Origin: Paramarasmius palmivorus
Taxonomy: Eukaryota; Basidiomycota; Agaricomycetes; Agaricales; Marasmiaceae
Assembly (NCBI GenBank): GCA_037176845.1
Contig: JAYKXP010000085.1
Span: 124,001-188,000, forward strand
Direction: 5' to 3'
Length of the DNA: 64,000 bases
In this document: positions 21,745-33,128 of the stretch, piece by piece
How positions within the stretch are numbered: position 1 is the stretch's first letter
Layout of the letters: each line of letters begins with the position of its first letter
The notes under the pieces: generated by a model
The model's database searches: none
The model's input: the letters and a program-made list of their open reading frames with translations, nothing else
What the model was told of the DNA's origin: nothing
Program-made: the position numbers and the translations under genes

Positions 21745-22873
21745 GTCCATAGAAAATTAATTTCCTTGGCCAGTAATTCCTCCTTCTCGAACTCATCAAT
21801 GTTCGACCACTTTTGGTTGACCTTGTCGTCAATGTCCATCCATGTCGCTTCTCCTTCCTCTTTTCGCCAATACCAAATCCATGAGCTTCTCCACCAGCCA
21901 CTCGTTCTTCGGCAAGAGGCGGTAGCACTGTTTTAACTGCTTCCACGCTTCCTGCTCTAGTCCACGTGACGCAGTTTTTACCCAATACCGCTCCTCCGCC
22001 ATGAATACGACCCTCGGGTGTACATGGTACTGTCAGAGGTCTTTACACTCCAAAACAGGTAGATTTTGGCCCATGTTCACCTCTATGGCCAATACCTGAA
22101 CCGTCGCCGGCGTTTCCAAATCGCGAACAAAGTCGAACACCATCCTGCTCTCGGCATGGAGTGACAGGTGGGTAAGGGAGGGGTAATCGCGGAGTTTTTG
22201 AGCTAGCTCGGTAGGGGAGTCATGTAGGACGTCGGTAGTCAGTCCAAGATTAGTCAAACATGGCATCGTCACGAATCCCTTTGGAATAACGGGAGCTCCA
22301 AATGTGTTAGGAAAGAGAAGTGTGAGGATCGGAGAAATATATAGAACGTCGATTGATAAAACCGGTGGCCCTGAATCGTCAACCTGCCACGAAAGGGGCG
22401 GCGATCTCTAGTAGGCGATGTACCTGTTTGGCCTCATGGATCTCGGGGCCTACAGGACGAAGTTTCCATTGGCGAGGGTAATCAAGAGTGAGAAGATGAT
22501 AGTTAAACGTGGCCCGCCGTTTCGTGACATTAATAAAGATCGATAGAGCCTTGATGAATGCAGCTCTCTGAGGGTAAAGGCGCAAGGTTCGGTATAGAGC
22601 CATGAGCTGTTGATATTTCCACAGCCTGATGCTGCAGTAAAAAGCTATGCAGTAAAAAGCTAGGTACAGTCTGACCAACACCAATTAGCATTCAACCATT
22701 TTCTTGCCATCATGCACATACCCCTGCGAGACAGCTTTGCTGAGCAATAGTAGACCCACATCGCCCTCCACACCCACGGCCTCTATATGGCGCTCCAGGG
22801 CGTCAACAATAACGTCATTACACAGCCTTTGGTTATTTGGAAAGGGGAGTAGAGGAAGGTCTGTCTGTTTCAT
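21745..22873 (-). pseudogene. Broken paralogue of the gene at 6145
   Basis: Fragments match the 374-aa protein in order: PFPNNQRLCNDVIVDALERH with HIEAVGVEGDVGLLLLSKAV, then LWKYQQLMALYRTLRLYPQR, LTLDYPRQ, LLEIAAPFV, PSLTHLSLHAES, TPATVQVLAIEVNMGQ and VHPRVVFMAEERYW. Lesions: a 14-nt tandem duplication giving LAFYCIAFYCSIRLWK (about 22635), loss of one base after APFV (about 22385) shifting the frame, TGG to TGA after CKDL (about 22028), and a further single-base loss near 21830. Its 5' side is bounded by the left end of repeat copy B, as the intact gene is by copy G. Confidence 0.88.
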
Positions 22874-23019
22874 TTTCAGTATAGATTACCTCAGATACAG
22901 CTGCAATATATACGAACCTGCAGAACGATGAATGATGATCGGCTACTCAGCTCTCCACAACTGAGAAAATGGATTCCATGCGGAAAACGGAGGAATTTGT
23001 GCATGGCAGGAACCTAACC

Positions 23020-25330
23020 AAAGACCGACTTCTTGCCACGAATCAGGTTACCTATTGTTTCCTGAGAACGGGAAAACGAAAAAGAGAATAACGGCAACAC
23101 AATATGGCCAAGGAAGCCTGGCCAGACGTGCGACAGGGACTCGTGTAAAAGCCGGGAATATGCACACCGACGCACAGAATATCCATGTCTTTGATCGAGA
23201 TTGAATGGAAGCTTAATGGAAGACCTTTTTGTTTTGTTTTGACGTCCACGGCGTTGACATAGGAACGAGGAAGATGGGTGGAATCCGAAGGCACGCAGAC
23301 GACAGTGAGATTCGCCGGAGGAGTGCATGGTGACCCACATGTCCAAGAAGGCACATAAATATTGCTACGACAGCACTGGGTGAATGGAAAACGTTGTCTT
23401 TGTTGTTTTATGTTTCTGCATACGAACGACGAAGACGGGTGGAATATTCCCGAAGGCACGCAGCCTACAACCAGATTCGCCGGAAAAATGTCGAGTGACG
23501 CTCATGTACTGAAGACTCGGGCCATTTGAACACGGAACTGACACGGAGAAACGACAGAGGCGTCATTCGGCCAAATTCTAGCATCGGACTCCTGTGAAAA
23601 CGCCGTAAAAGACAACCTGCCAAGTTCCAACACTCCTAGGAAAGCGCTCAAAGGACAGTCAGGAACGAAGGATCCAGGTGCTACGGGGAGTTCAGCATAT
23701 ATAGAAAAAGGGATCCAGAGCCTGAAAGCCTTACCCTATAGGCCTGATATTGCTTAAGACAAGGGTGTCAAGATCGATTCCATTGTTTGCGAGAGGGGGA
23801 GCAATATTGAATAGAGGCATCGTATTCCTATTCCCAGGAAGGCGCTCAAAGGCCAGTGTTCGAAGGAAGCAGTAAATTCACTAGATTCACTGAGGATATA
23901 CAACGCAACGTCATCCTCACTAGATCATCCACTCTAACCGTTCAAACACCAACGCAGTGACCCTTCATATGTACGCCAAATATGCCTTGCAGACGAGAGA
24001 GATCCATCCTCGTGCCTCGAATGCAGTCGTAACCAGCCCTGTGACCTCAAGTATAGCAAGTTCAGTCTGAGAAAACGGTACGAAAGCTGATGAGACTGTA
24101 CCTCAGCCTGACACCAGTGACCCTGGAAAACGCCCCGCTCAATTCCAAACGAGAGACGAGTGAGGCCGTCTCCTTGCAAATGGACGGTTAACCATCCACA
24201 GCAGCGTAACGTTGTGCCAAACGAACAAAGCTCCGTGAAGCGTCAGACGGTCGGAGAAGAGTCGCGGTGGAAGCACAGTGGGAGTAAGTCAGATAGATGA
24301 GTAGATAGATATTACCTCCTGCCGCACGCGGCGACAACAACGGAAGCTAAGAGAACCAATTTATTTTCATCTTGTCTCGTACGTATTGGATCATCCAACC
24401 CATTCACCATCCCCGACAAGTCTCTCTGGACATATCTCCTAGAACGGTACTGAGTATAGAATCGAGCTCGTACTCGTAAAGTCCTTTCATATCGTTCCGC
24501 CTAACAGCTCTTTGATAACTCTTCTAATTATTTATTTAGATCAACAGCTACCCATTTCCGAAGGAGCGGACAATGCTTATGGTTGTTCGTTTGGCGTAGT
24601 GTACTCTGCTGTGGGTGGTTAACCATCCATTTGCAATGAGGAAACCTCACCGAGTCACTCGTAACCTCGCCTCTCGTCCGGAACTGAGCAGATCATCGTT
24701 CTCGGCGTTTTCAGATGAGGTTGATGCGTTGAATCGATGTGAGCTGCTGTTCAAGGTGAGCAAATTAAGCGGTTGTGTGTCGGAGCAGTTGAAAACATAC
24801 CCGTTAGCCTAGGTTACACGACACCTTCACTCTACGTGGTTCCCGACATGCGCTGTGATGTATATGGTAGTTTCAAGGTTGAGGCTTTGAATTTGCGGCT
24901 TCAGCTTGTCACACCATAACCAATCTTCTTGAACAAGCGGATACTGTGGATGGACAGGTACGTATCACTCTGGAGCGGATTCTTTTGTCCCCTTTCGCAT
25001 CTTGAAGCTGTGACACGCGGTAGGCCCGAAGATCTAGAATGTAGATTCTCGTCGTGAACTCAATCCAGCCATATTTTCCAGTTTCCCCGAGATATTGTGT
25101 TTTTCTTTATTCTCTTCTTCTCGCCCTAATCTACGTGTCTCCAGAAAACAATAGGATTACCCGCGCCTGGCAAATTTTCGGGATTTTTTTCCTTCCGCAG
25201 ACCTTGTATCGTTTAGGCTTCAAAAGCAGCCATCTCCTAGCCATCCCCGTAGCCATGCCCTATTTTTTCATAAACATTCTACAAGGATATCCTCAACGTG
25301 CTTCCAGTCAAGTAAGGCAATCCTTCTCTA
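23020..25330 (+). repeat. Repeat family copy B, full length
   Basis: Best view of the whole element. The left end (CTTGCCACGAATCAGGTTAC then CTATTGTTTCCTGAGAACG at about 23033) is the imperfect reverse complement of the right end (CCAGAAAACAATAGGATTAC then CTGGCAAATTTTCGGG at about 25140-25180), so the element has long terminal inverted arms. Two internal units (GAACGAGGAAGATGGGTGG at about 23262 and GAACGACGAAGACGGGTGG at about 23422) precede the segment shared with A, C and D. The inner arms flank a spacer at about 24235-24590. No transposase is encoded. Homology with A and F continues past the terminal arm to about 25300. Confidence 0.88.
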
Positions 25331-25730
25331 GCTAGGGATAAAACATTCAAGTACTATTCTAGGGCAGCATCAAAATCATCGCCGACGACAATATCGAGGT
25401 AATCGATTTCCTTGGCTGGTTCCTCCGAGGCGCTCAAAGGGGTACGATTAGCCTTCCTCGTCACCAACCACTCCCGTTGTAGGAAGCCGACAGCACTCCA
25501 CTGCTGCTTCCGGTTTTCAGGGGAGCCCAGTCTTGGTAAGTTCCTATTTCCTAGTGATACCGCGACCGACTCAAGGACTAAGTGATGCCCCAGTGTCTCG
25601 TTGGGCATGCAACCTTGCCAGTACCCAACTCTAGCGGTCTGCTACCGCATAAGACTTCGGGGGATTTGAGAGATATAGAGGTGGGCTTTGTGAGCTCTAT
25701 GATGTCGTCATATCTCCTTATCTGGTACCA

Positions 25731-26315
25731 TTGCAGAGCGAAACCGAAACGTTCTTCATTGTCGCAACTTTCACCCCAACCTTGACCAATCCTTCTTGGC
25801 ACGACAACTCCTTCCCAGAAAGTCCTAGATGCCGTGGGACAACAGCCGAATTCAGAGCCACACGCTACACCTCGCCCCGATGGCTCAGTCACCAAGCCTT
25901 ATCTACTTACTTTGGTGGGGTGTTGTATTGCACGCTGTCTAGTGGGCCAAACGTGTATCTTTGCCAGAGCTTGACTGTCACAGACACCACCTGGGATGCA
26001 GTTGAGACAGGATTCCGCGTTACGGGCTTATTCGATGCAATAAAAGGGAAACGTTTGGTCGATTGCAGGAGCAAGACACGTTTGGCCTTCCACGTCGACT
26101 TTTTCCATCCGAATGGCTCGACGAATCTAGCCCTTCCTCATTTCATTCCTTACCTCCCCGAGTGGAACGCAAGGATAATTCTTGCGGCTGTCGAAGATAT
26201 CGACCGCCTACCAACCGTCGAACAATCTGGGAACGTTTTGCACCATGGTATTTTTTTGTCAATCGGCGACTTGCCTGAAGCGTTAAAGGTGGTTGGTTTT
26301 CGGAGAGTTGCTTAG
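25731..26315 (+). CDS. Unrecognised ORF beside copy B; coding strand uncertain
   Basis: A 194-codon frame with FHVDFFHPNGSTNLALPHF and WNARIILAAVEDIDRLPTV reads like a protein but matches no family I know. It begins inside a shared sequence (CAGAGCGAAACCGAAA, also beside copy A at about 12991). The opposite strand also has two overlapping frames (25578-25895 and 25354-25608) ending in an acidic DDFDAALE followed by a stop, and copy F keeps a version reading DLDAALDAALE, so a minus-strand gene end is an alternative. Copy F's flank lacks about 460 bp of this ORF. Confidence 0.3.
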   Translation: MQSETETFFIVATFTPTLTNPSWHDNSFPESPRCRGTTAEFRATRYTSPRWLSHQALSTYFGGVLYCTLSSGPNVYLCQSLTVTDTTWDAVETGFRVTGLFDAIKGKRLVDCRSKTRLAFHVDFFHPNGSTNLALPHFIPYLPEWNARIILAAVEDIDRLPTVEQSGNVLHHGIFLSIGDLPEALKVVGFRRVA

Positions 26316-26399
26316 GAAAATATGTTCTCTGTCTCTCGCGCCAGGGAGAGAATCAGATATTTAATGCTGATTGGTGCCCTTTGTACATATGCTATGGTG

Positions 26400-27005
26400 A
26401 TATCGAATGTCTCCAGATTTGAATTTGCTTTGCAACATGGTACTTAGAGAGCTCACAGAAACATCGAAAATTTTCAAGGACATTTATACCAGAATCGCTC
26501 GCTGTCCTATACTCCCGGTATGGATTAGGATTGCGGAACAAGGCTTTACGGTCGACGGAATGATCGACCTGGGGTCCATGACATCAATATGCTTTGTCAC
26601 GAGTCGGAATATACCTACTTACCTGTGCACCTTTTTGCACTAGTACTGCTAAAGACACTCTCCACTACAGGTTGGCGAGATGCTTTCAAGTTCCGCCTTG
26701 CACAAGGTCCTCCTATATTTGGGTGGGATTTCCTGGACCGTGACCGATTGCGAGACTGTGTCACTGTGGACGACGTTCGACCGACTTTCGACTTTCGACG
26801 TTCTACTTTCTACTTTCGACGTTCTACTTTCACTACACTCTTCAAGCCCACTGGCAGGCGCTTCCTCGCGCTGCTTTTGACGTGGCACCATAGTGACGAA
26901 TCCACCGGAACTTCGCAGTTTTCGGGCCTAAATACACATTAGGATCACTCAATAAGCAAGATGAAGCTTTACCTCAAGAACTGAGAACCAATGATTATCC
27001 TGAAG
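26400..27005 (+). other. Weak hypothetical frames
   Basis: A 78-codon frame (26407-26643) and a 117-codon frame (26589-26942) without recognisable content. The latter includes the short tandem repeat at 26779. No gene is supported. Confidence 0.2.
26779..26834. repeat. Short tandem repeat (about 24-bp unit, 2 copies)
   Basis: The unit TTCGACGTTCTACTTTC recurs twice with intervening TACT, preceded by two more partial TTCGAC units. In the forward frame it would encode repeated FRRSTF. Confidence 0.7.
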
Positions 27006-27009
27006 GTGA

Positions 27010-27282
27010 TCATAAACATACATGCCTCGTCACGGATTGGAACAGACCTACATTCTGCGATCCACCTTGCTCCTTTATCTTTTTGCATTTACCTCGGTGG
27101 TTTAACCACAAGGTATACTTGTAGCGATACTTGTATTGCGAGTCGGATGCCCCTAAACGCACCCTCCGATGGCAGGCTTTACAGGTGACGTGTGTTGACG
27201 AGACATTTTCGAGCCATGGGTCGGTTTCAAGAAGCTGTTTCCGTTCTTCGATTTTCAACTTGCGCACGGATGTTCCCTCCAT
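27010..27282 (-). CDS. Small CCHC-type zinc-binding protein
   Basis: ATG at 27282 (MEGTSVRKLKIEERKQLLE) gives 90 aa. The pattern TDPWLENVSSTHVTCKACHR followed by YTLWLNHRGKCKKI has C-x2-C, a tryptophan, then H-x3-C. This arrangement (DPW.....V.C..C......LW..HR.KC) is common in small Agaricomycete nuclear proteins and in N-terminal modules of their transcription factors, and probably binds zinc. The frame is open 18 codons further upstream, but only through a TTG. A longer protein with upstream exons is possible. Confidence 0.5.
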   Translation of the reverse strand: MEGTSVRKLKIEERKQLLETDPWLENVSSTHVTCKACHRRVRLGASDSQYKYRYKYTLWLNHRGKCKKIKEQGGSQNVGLFQSVTRHVCL

Positions 27283-27819
27283 GTCCGAATTGCCTTGAAA
27301 CTGGGATGAGTCTGGCCGAGTGGGGTTGATGCTCAACAGTCCTCTTGTACGGAACTAATGTCCTAGTTGACGGTCCGATGGAACAGAGGGCCATAGATCT
27401 TGTCGAAGCGCCGTAATTTAGTCTCAAGAGACGGAGAACTTACGTGCAAACGTAGTCATTTGTTCTGAACCCAAGAATACCCAGAGGTCTCGTTTAATTT
27501 TCTTGAACTGGTCGAACCGGCGCAAGCCATGACTGCCAGCTGGGCCAATACAACATACAGAACCATGACGATCCAAGAAAACGACAAAAGCTTGATACAT
27601 GCGATGCCATTCGGAACTAGTACGATAATCGAAGCGCTAGGCCAGATATGTACGAATAACGATGCCCCCAATCAACAAATTTAAAGGTACACTCCGCGGG
27701 CCTAGGCTAGGGTCCAAGTTGAAACAATCGATTCCACGATTACTAATTAGAACACGGTCGGAGGAGCCATGAACACAAAAAAGTTCAATCGAGATCCTCG
27801 CATCCGAAAACTCCGAAAA

Positions 27820-27912
27820 CCAAAAAAGGGCTTACAACCAAGAACCAACGATCTTTGATAGGTACAAGAAGACATGATCCAAAAAAGGGACAACAACCAA
27901 GAACTACCGGAT
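27820..27912. repeat. 61-bp imperfect tandem duplication
   Basis: CCAAAAAAGGGCTTACAACC-AAGAACC at about 27820 recurs as CCAAAAAAGGGACAACAACC-AAGAACT 61 bp later. No coding sense is evident. Confidence 0.65.
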
Positions 27913-28249
27913 ACATTAATATTATGAGATGCAATCATTTGGAGCCTGCAACACTATACCAGGACTGGTTTGGATCTTTATAAATTTCCTGAGTCGAGTC
28001 AAGACTTCACCGGCCAAGCAGGTCATATTTACGGAGTTGAATTTATCTACTATTTGCTATTTGGTATCTTGGAACATAAGTAGGGGACAAGATTCGACGC
28101 GTAGGTAGTTTTAGCAACTTTCTCTTCGTTTGCCTTTACCTCGGCTTCAGGCTCAGTTTAAATTTTCGACTCGACTGCGAATATGCGCATGCTTCGTGAT
28201 CCTATAAGGCCGGTGAATGTGTTTCAGAAATTAGCTTGTTTGCTCAAAG

Positions 28250-28889
28250 GTGTTTTATAGCATCAAAAAACTTTCAGACGCCCACTCCTTACAAACGCTT
28301 TCGGTCTCACAGTTAGCGTCTTCACTAGATTCCGACACTCGAGAGTGGTTCCATCACGCAGAACCTGTCAACTCCCAGACATGGCAATGCAGGTGGTTGA
28401 AAATCGAAGAGCGAGCCGAATGGTCAGAATGCCGTTACAGCTCATCCAAATGTTTTGTCAAGCAACATATCGAAACGGTTCATTTCGGGAACAGGTGAGT
28501 CCACCATATGCGATCCTCTTATATTCTGACGCACATCATAGACCATTTTCCTGCTCTGTTTGCGGAAAGCATTTCGGCCAGGTATAGCCCATCTATCGTG
28601 CGTTCGTGCCGCCTTAATAGTATCCTTTCAGAAAGGCAACCTTAAGTCTCATTTTCGCGCGCTTCAGTGAGTCTAGAAATATTGAATCAACTTGAAGATT
28701 GTCAGTAATCCGAAGCTTAGCACAACCAATTATCTCGCATGCCCGCACTGTGAGAAGCGCTACAGGCACCCTTCTTCACTTTCTAAACACAGGGTCACGG
28801 TTCACGGACATGGGAAACAAGAGGTCGCACGGGAGAGCGAGAGTGTCGACTGCAGAGCTCCGCCAAGGCTCATCCGAAAAATTCGTTGA
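28250..28889 (+). CDS. C2H2 zinc-finger protein, four exons
   Basis: Exons end/start at 28494/28542, 28581/28632 and 28666/28706, all GT-AG and in phase, with stop at 28889. The spliced frame has a first finger-like unit CRWLKIEERAEWSECRYSSS-KCFVKQHIETVH, a classical finger CSVCGKHFGQKGNLKSHFR-ALH whose last histidine is created only by splicing (CA/T), and a third, CPHCEKRYRHPSSLSKHRVT-VH. Sequence-specific DNA or RNA binding is likely. The C-terminus is short and basic (RLIRKIR). The start is unresolved: the first exon is open from 28250 without a convincing ATG, so an upstream exon is likely. Truncation cannot be excluded. Confidence 0.72.
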
Positions 28890-30420
28890 TCGCGAGTTTG
28901 AATGATTAAATCGATTAAACGTTGTGTCTGCTAAGTAGCACGTATAACGGTAAACCAGTCAACCTTCGCTATTGCGTTGCCAGTGGTTGGGTTTCGGTTT
29001 CTGTCCTGATTCCTGAAAGCCCGAGACCTCTACATTGAGAATCATTCTCTGTGTGAGAAAAGTCAGTATGGGTTTATCGCTCTTAGAAGGTGAAGCTTGA
29101 AGGCGTACGAGGCAGCTGCGAGGTGAATACGACGAGGCGAGGTGCCCACTATCATCCTGTGTGCCGGAGAGAAGCGCATAGCCTGCCTGAACTCACACAG
29201 CGATAGCCAGCCTTCAGTCCGAGGGTGGCTCGATGTTGATCAAACCATGCCATGCCAGTCGCTTCGTGGACATAAAATACGCCTCCGACAATTCCGCCAC
29301 ATTACGACCGCAATTGTAGTTGGGAAGGTTCCTACACGACGGAAAAAACGTTTGCGACCTCAGGCTGGCATATTCATTGATCACCCACTGGCGGATCTCG
29401 TCGCATTCTCGCAATGAGACACTGCTTTCAGGGTGATCTTAGTCCGCAAACTTTTGAGACGAGATTGGTAGACCTCCCTCCATCCCAAGTGAAATCGACG
29501 CAGGAGAACAATAGGTTTTGATTACCGTCGTGAAAGAGATTCGCCGACCACCTCGAGCATCAGTGCATCACGGATCTAGAGCCACCTGGTACCCATCACA
29601 GAGCCGTCACTCGAGTATCTTATATCAGGACCAGTGTTTTGGAGACTCAGCCTTACTGAGGGTCGCAGCGAAGCAACTACCAAAGGCCGCAGTCTATAAC
29701 CAAAGTCCCGTCCTGATCGCTATCCGTTCTGCAACAACCCCAGTCCTACTGCCAAAGTCCAAACCCTGCCCTGATTCGTGCTCCTTTCCCCTCTGCCAGG
29801 TCCGGTGTCGTCGTCTTCATGAGCGCCAGTCATTCGGACTAGAAAGCAATGAAAGTTCGAACTCTTGCATATCTTGAAGGTCCGTCTCGTCACCACAATC
29901 ACGATTTCCCCGCAAACCGCGAAAAAATATCAGTTCTGAAATGGACAGAAGTTAGTTAGACCTTTCTCAAAGATATCGAGCCAAGGAAGATACCGGAGAG
30001 TTCTTGAGCTGGGCACAGGGTTGGTGGACGAGTTGGGATGGTGGTGGTTGGAAGAAAGGTACAAGTCACGTCGTTACCGCGTACACGGACCATTGATAAA
30101 TATTCCGAACTTCGAACTTCAAGCCGTGCACTCCAAATTTAAAACCGTCGTAAACCATCAGAAGCCCTTTCAGAAATTGTAGGAAATCGTCGGATACCAT
30201 CAGGGCACAGGCCTCAGCTGCGGAACCGCATGTTGAAGAGTGGGCAAGGAGGAGGGCTTCTCAATAATTGACGAAAACTCGGGTTCTTAAGCAAGAGGAG
30301 AACTAATAGCTACTAGAGTAATGATTTAACTGTGAGCTACACTGTTGGAGCTATATCCCCCTGCCAGTCATGACTCCCGCAGGTACATGGATTGCACGGC
30401 GGCTTTCCGTCCCAAGTCAC
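28890..30420. other. Intergenic; unsupported short frames
   Basis: A 91-codon plus frame (29142-29417) overlaps a 66-codon minus frame; neither is recognisable. A pyrimidine-rich stretch at 29690-29800 repeats CCAAAGTCC twice. This is the downstream region of the Mei2-like gene. Confidence 0.3.
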
Positions 30421-30426
30421 AATATC

Positions 30427-32725
30427 TCACGACTTTCGCTGTGGGAATTGCTCTGGCAAGCCTTGTGTTGGACCAGACTCGGAATGATAGATTCTCGGAC
30501 GCCATTCTTCCCTGGCTTGGAAGTGCTGAAACCTCTCCATGAGAGCCTTCTTTCCTCTGTAATCACTTTTGAGAATACATCTTTCGAGATGACTACGAAT
30601 ACGTACTGTTCATTGGCATAGCGTATTTGCAGAGTCTTTTGGCTAGAGTACAGATTCCTGAACAGATAATCAATGAGAGGGACTGATGCGATTGAAGTTA
30701 CAATATACCATCTCTGATTCGACGTCGATTTGACAAAATGCAATAGATCTTGAACAGAAATAAAATTTACAAAGCCGTATCCACAGTTACAGCCTGAGGA
30801 TGATCAGTACAAATGGGTTAAGTAGAGCTCAAAGGAGACGCTCACCACGGCGAAAATCGAATCGCAGATACAAGAAATCAATCCTGCGTGGGCAGATTGC
30901 CTGAACGAACGCCTCCAGCTCTATGGTGGATATTCTTAGAGGGATGTTTTTTATCATGATACTAGTCCTATTGTCTAAGCCGTCTTCGATCCTAGCCACC
31001 ACAATTTGATTGTATGGGACAGCTTTCTGGCACTGTGATTGAGATGAGACAGCGCGGGGTCGGCTCTCAGATGGTTCGCTGAGCGAAACCGATGGGGAAG
31101 CATGGGGATTCGGAAGCTGAGGAGCACTTTCGTAGCAAACTCCTTCGTTACAACGTGTGTTGTCGATGGCGTCAATTACGTCCTCCTGTAAGCTATACGA
31201 TATACTATCTTGTGGCATGGGCACACGAGAAATTGAAGATGCACCTTCTGGGCCGAAACCAGTCACTATGTGCGGGTGTGGAATGGATAATGGGGGAAAG
31301 ACTGGCGCCATTGGACCGTTAAAAGTCAGCGTAGGAAAGGGCATCGGTGGGTGTCCGTATGGATTGATTGGAACGGAGGCATGTGCATTCTGAAAATGGG
31401 AGAGCTCCCCGGGTGGACATTGAGGACAGTATGTCAGAGTCATCGGAGCACAAAGCTGACAAGGAGGGGAAGTAATCGGTGGACAGGACGGGAATGAAGA
31501 TAATGGACCAGAAGGGTATAACGGAGTTGATGGTGATTGGGAGCCTGTCCATTCCTCGCGCGGGATTGGTATCGATAGAGTTGTTGGTTGAGTGGGGGTG
31601 CCATTGTCCGCAAGCTGTGGTGATACTTTCGGAGAAATTTGTGAAAAAGTCGTGGCAGGTGCATCTAATATAAGGCCTGAGGATCGCAGTGGCGGAAACG
31701 CGCTGTCACTGGGAATAGCATTGTCGATGACGGAGAAGGAGTCGGAAAGTGTCTTGGAGAGAAATATCTCCATTGTGATCCCCAAGTATGTCACGCCACC
31801 AATATTTTCAGCAACTAGTTTGATCGGAAGATCTCGACTATCGTAAAATTCGAGGCAGTATGCCTCAAGGTCGCCCTAAGATTGGAATTAGTAACTCCAT
31901 AGATCCCTGGAGGACGATAGCCTTACATGATCGATGCCGAGGCCGACCTCACTAATTTCAACAGGCCAGAAGCGCACTAATTCTCCCAGAGCTCCTAAAA
32001 ACCTGTGCACGGCATGAGATGAAGAAGTTCCAGCGTTGCCTCGAGTTACTGCGACAAGACAGCAGGCGTCCGAGAAATCCGGGAGTTGCGTGGTCCTCAT
32101 CTCCTTGAAAATGCTCAGAATCAGGTAGAATGGAAATCCTAGGGAGACTCACGCGTGCAAATTCATTGACCGAAATGAATTCGACGATAAGTTCCTTGCC
32201 TTTTGCGACAAATTCTCCGACATCCAAAGCAGTGGTCAAGTTCATGCCTGCACGCACCGAGTCGCGTATGTCGTAGAAGACGACAACGACAACGCCTTGA
32301 GACACGTCACTAGCAAAAAAACCACGAACCAAAGGATGGAACTCTGCTGCGTTCAACAGTTTGTAGTCCTCAAACAGACGGCGAAGCTTTTCGTACAAGA
32401 CCCCAAGAGAGATACTCTGGGACACATTCCTGATCTGAAGAGCAAATTAGGGACGTCTGAGCAAGCTGAATTCACTGCTCACTCGAAGTATGCGTGAAGC
32501 ATGTTCCGGAAAGGAGTGGTAGTGGTCGAACTGTATTGCGCCAGATGAATCCCTGCAATCTCGAACAGAGGAAATGCAGACTTCAGTGGTCCCGTTGAGA
32601 GCCTGATTTGGCTTAGCGCCGATTTCCTCGCCCCGTTCAATCGATTCCGATTGGGAAGGAGCTAACGGAATATTTGGTAGCGAGAGGGTACGACGAAGAC
32701 GATGTCTCTGAGGGGAAGGATGCAT
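30427..32725 (-). CDS. mei2: Mei2-like RNA-binding protein
   Basis: RNA-recognition-motif protein of the Mei2 family, which in yeasts controls entry into meiosis by binding RNA. ATG at 32725 (MHPSPQRHRLRRTLSLPNIP). Seven exons join in phase. RRM1 begins SRILRIRNVSQSISLGVLYE and contains VVVVVFYDIRDSVRA. RRM2 has CCLVAVTRGN...GDLEAYCLEFYDSRD. A proline-rich linker follows, then the diagnostic C-terminal RRM: SIMIKNIPLRISTIELEAFV, then CPRRIDFLYLRFDF, GCNCGYGFVNF, SSQKTLQIRYANEQGKKALM and ERFQHFQ, ending at TGA 30427-30429. That last RRM is the Mei2 hallmark and is complete, although the unspliced frame stops after DFRRG. No lesion seen. The CON7-like gene lies upstream on the same strand. Confidence 0.9.
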
Positions 32726-33128
32726 GGTGGAAGACAAATGCCGCTGAGGTCCGCTTGTCTAAATGGTTTTGAAGGGCAAACGACTGGTGGCGATTATACA
32801 AACTGGTCTGAAATCCTTAAAATGTCGCACGGTTGGTTCACTCAACGTCACCAGTACTTTGGCGATCTAGTTTCCTGTAAAGGTATGACAACGTAGTGCC
32901 GAAATGAAGGTAAACCCTACCGCATGCCGCGTCGTCGCGGAATCTCTAAAGCGTTAATTTCTGCGGTTGGTTGGTAATCAAAGAAGAACACTTGTGGAAA
33001 CTGTCAAGTTGTGGGTTTGACCCACTATAGTATTCCTAGAACATCATGGTTCGGACTGTGCCTGAAATGGATTGAACGTTTGTATTACATTTTGAACGGT
33101 TCGGTTCCAAGCATTTCCACTTCTGTCG

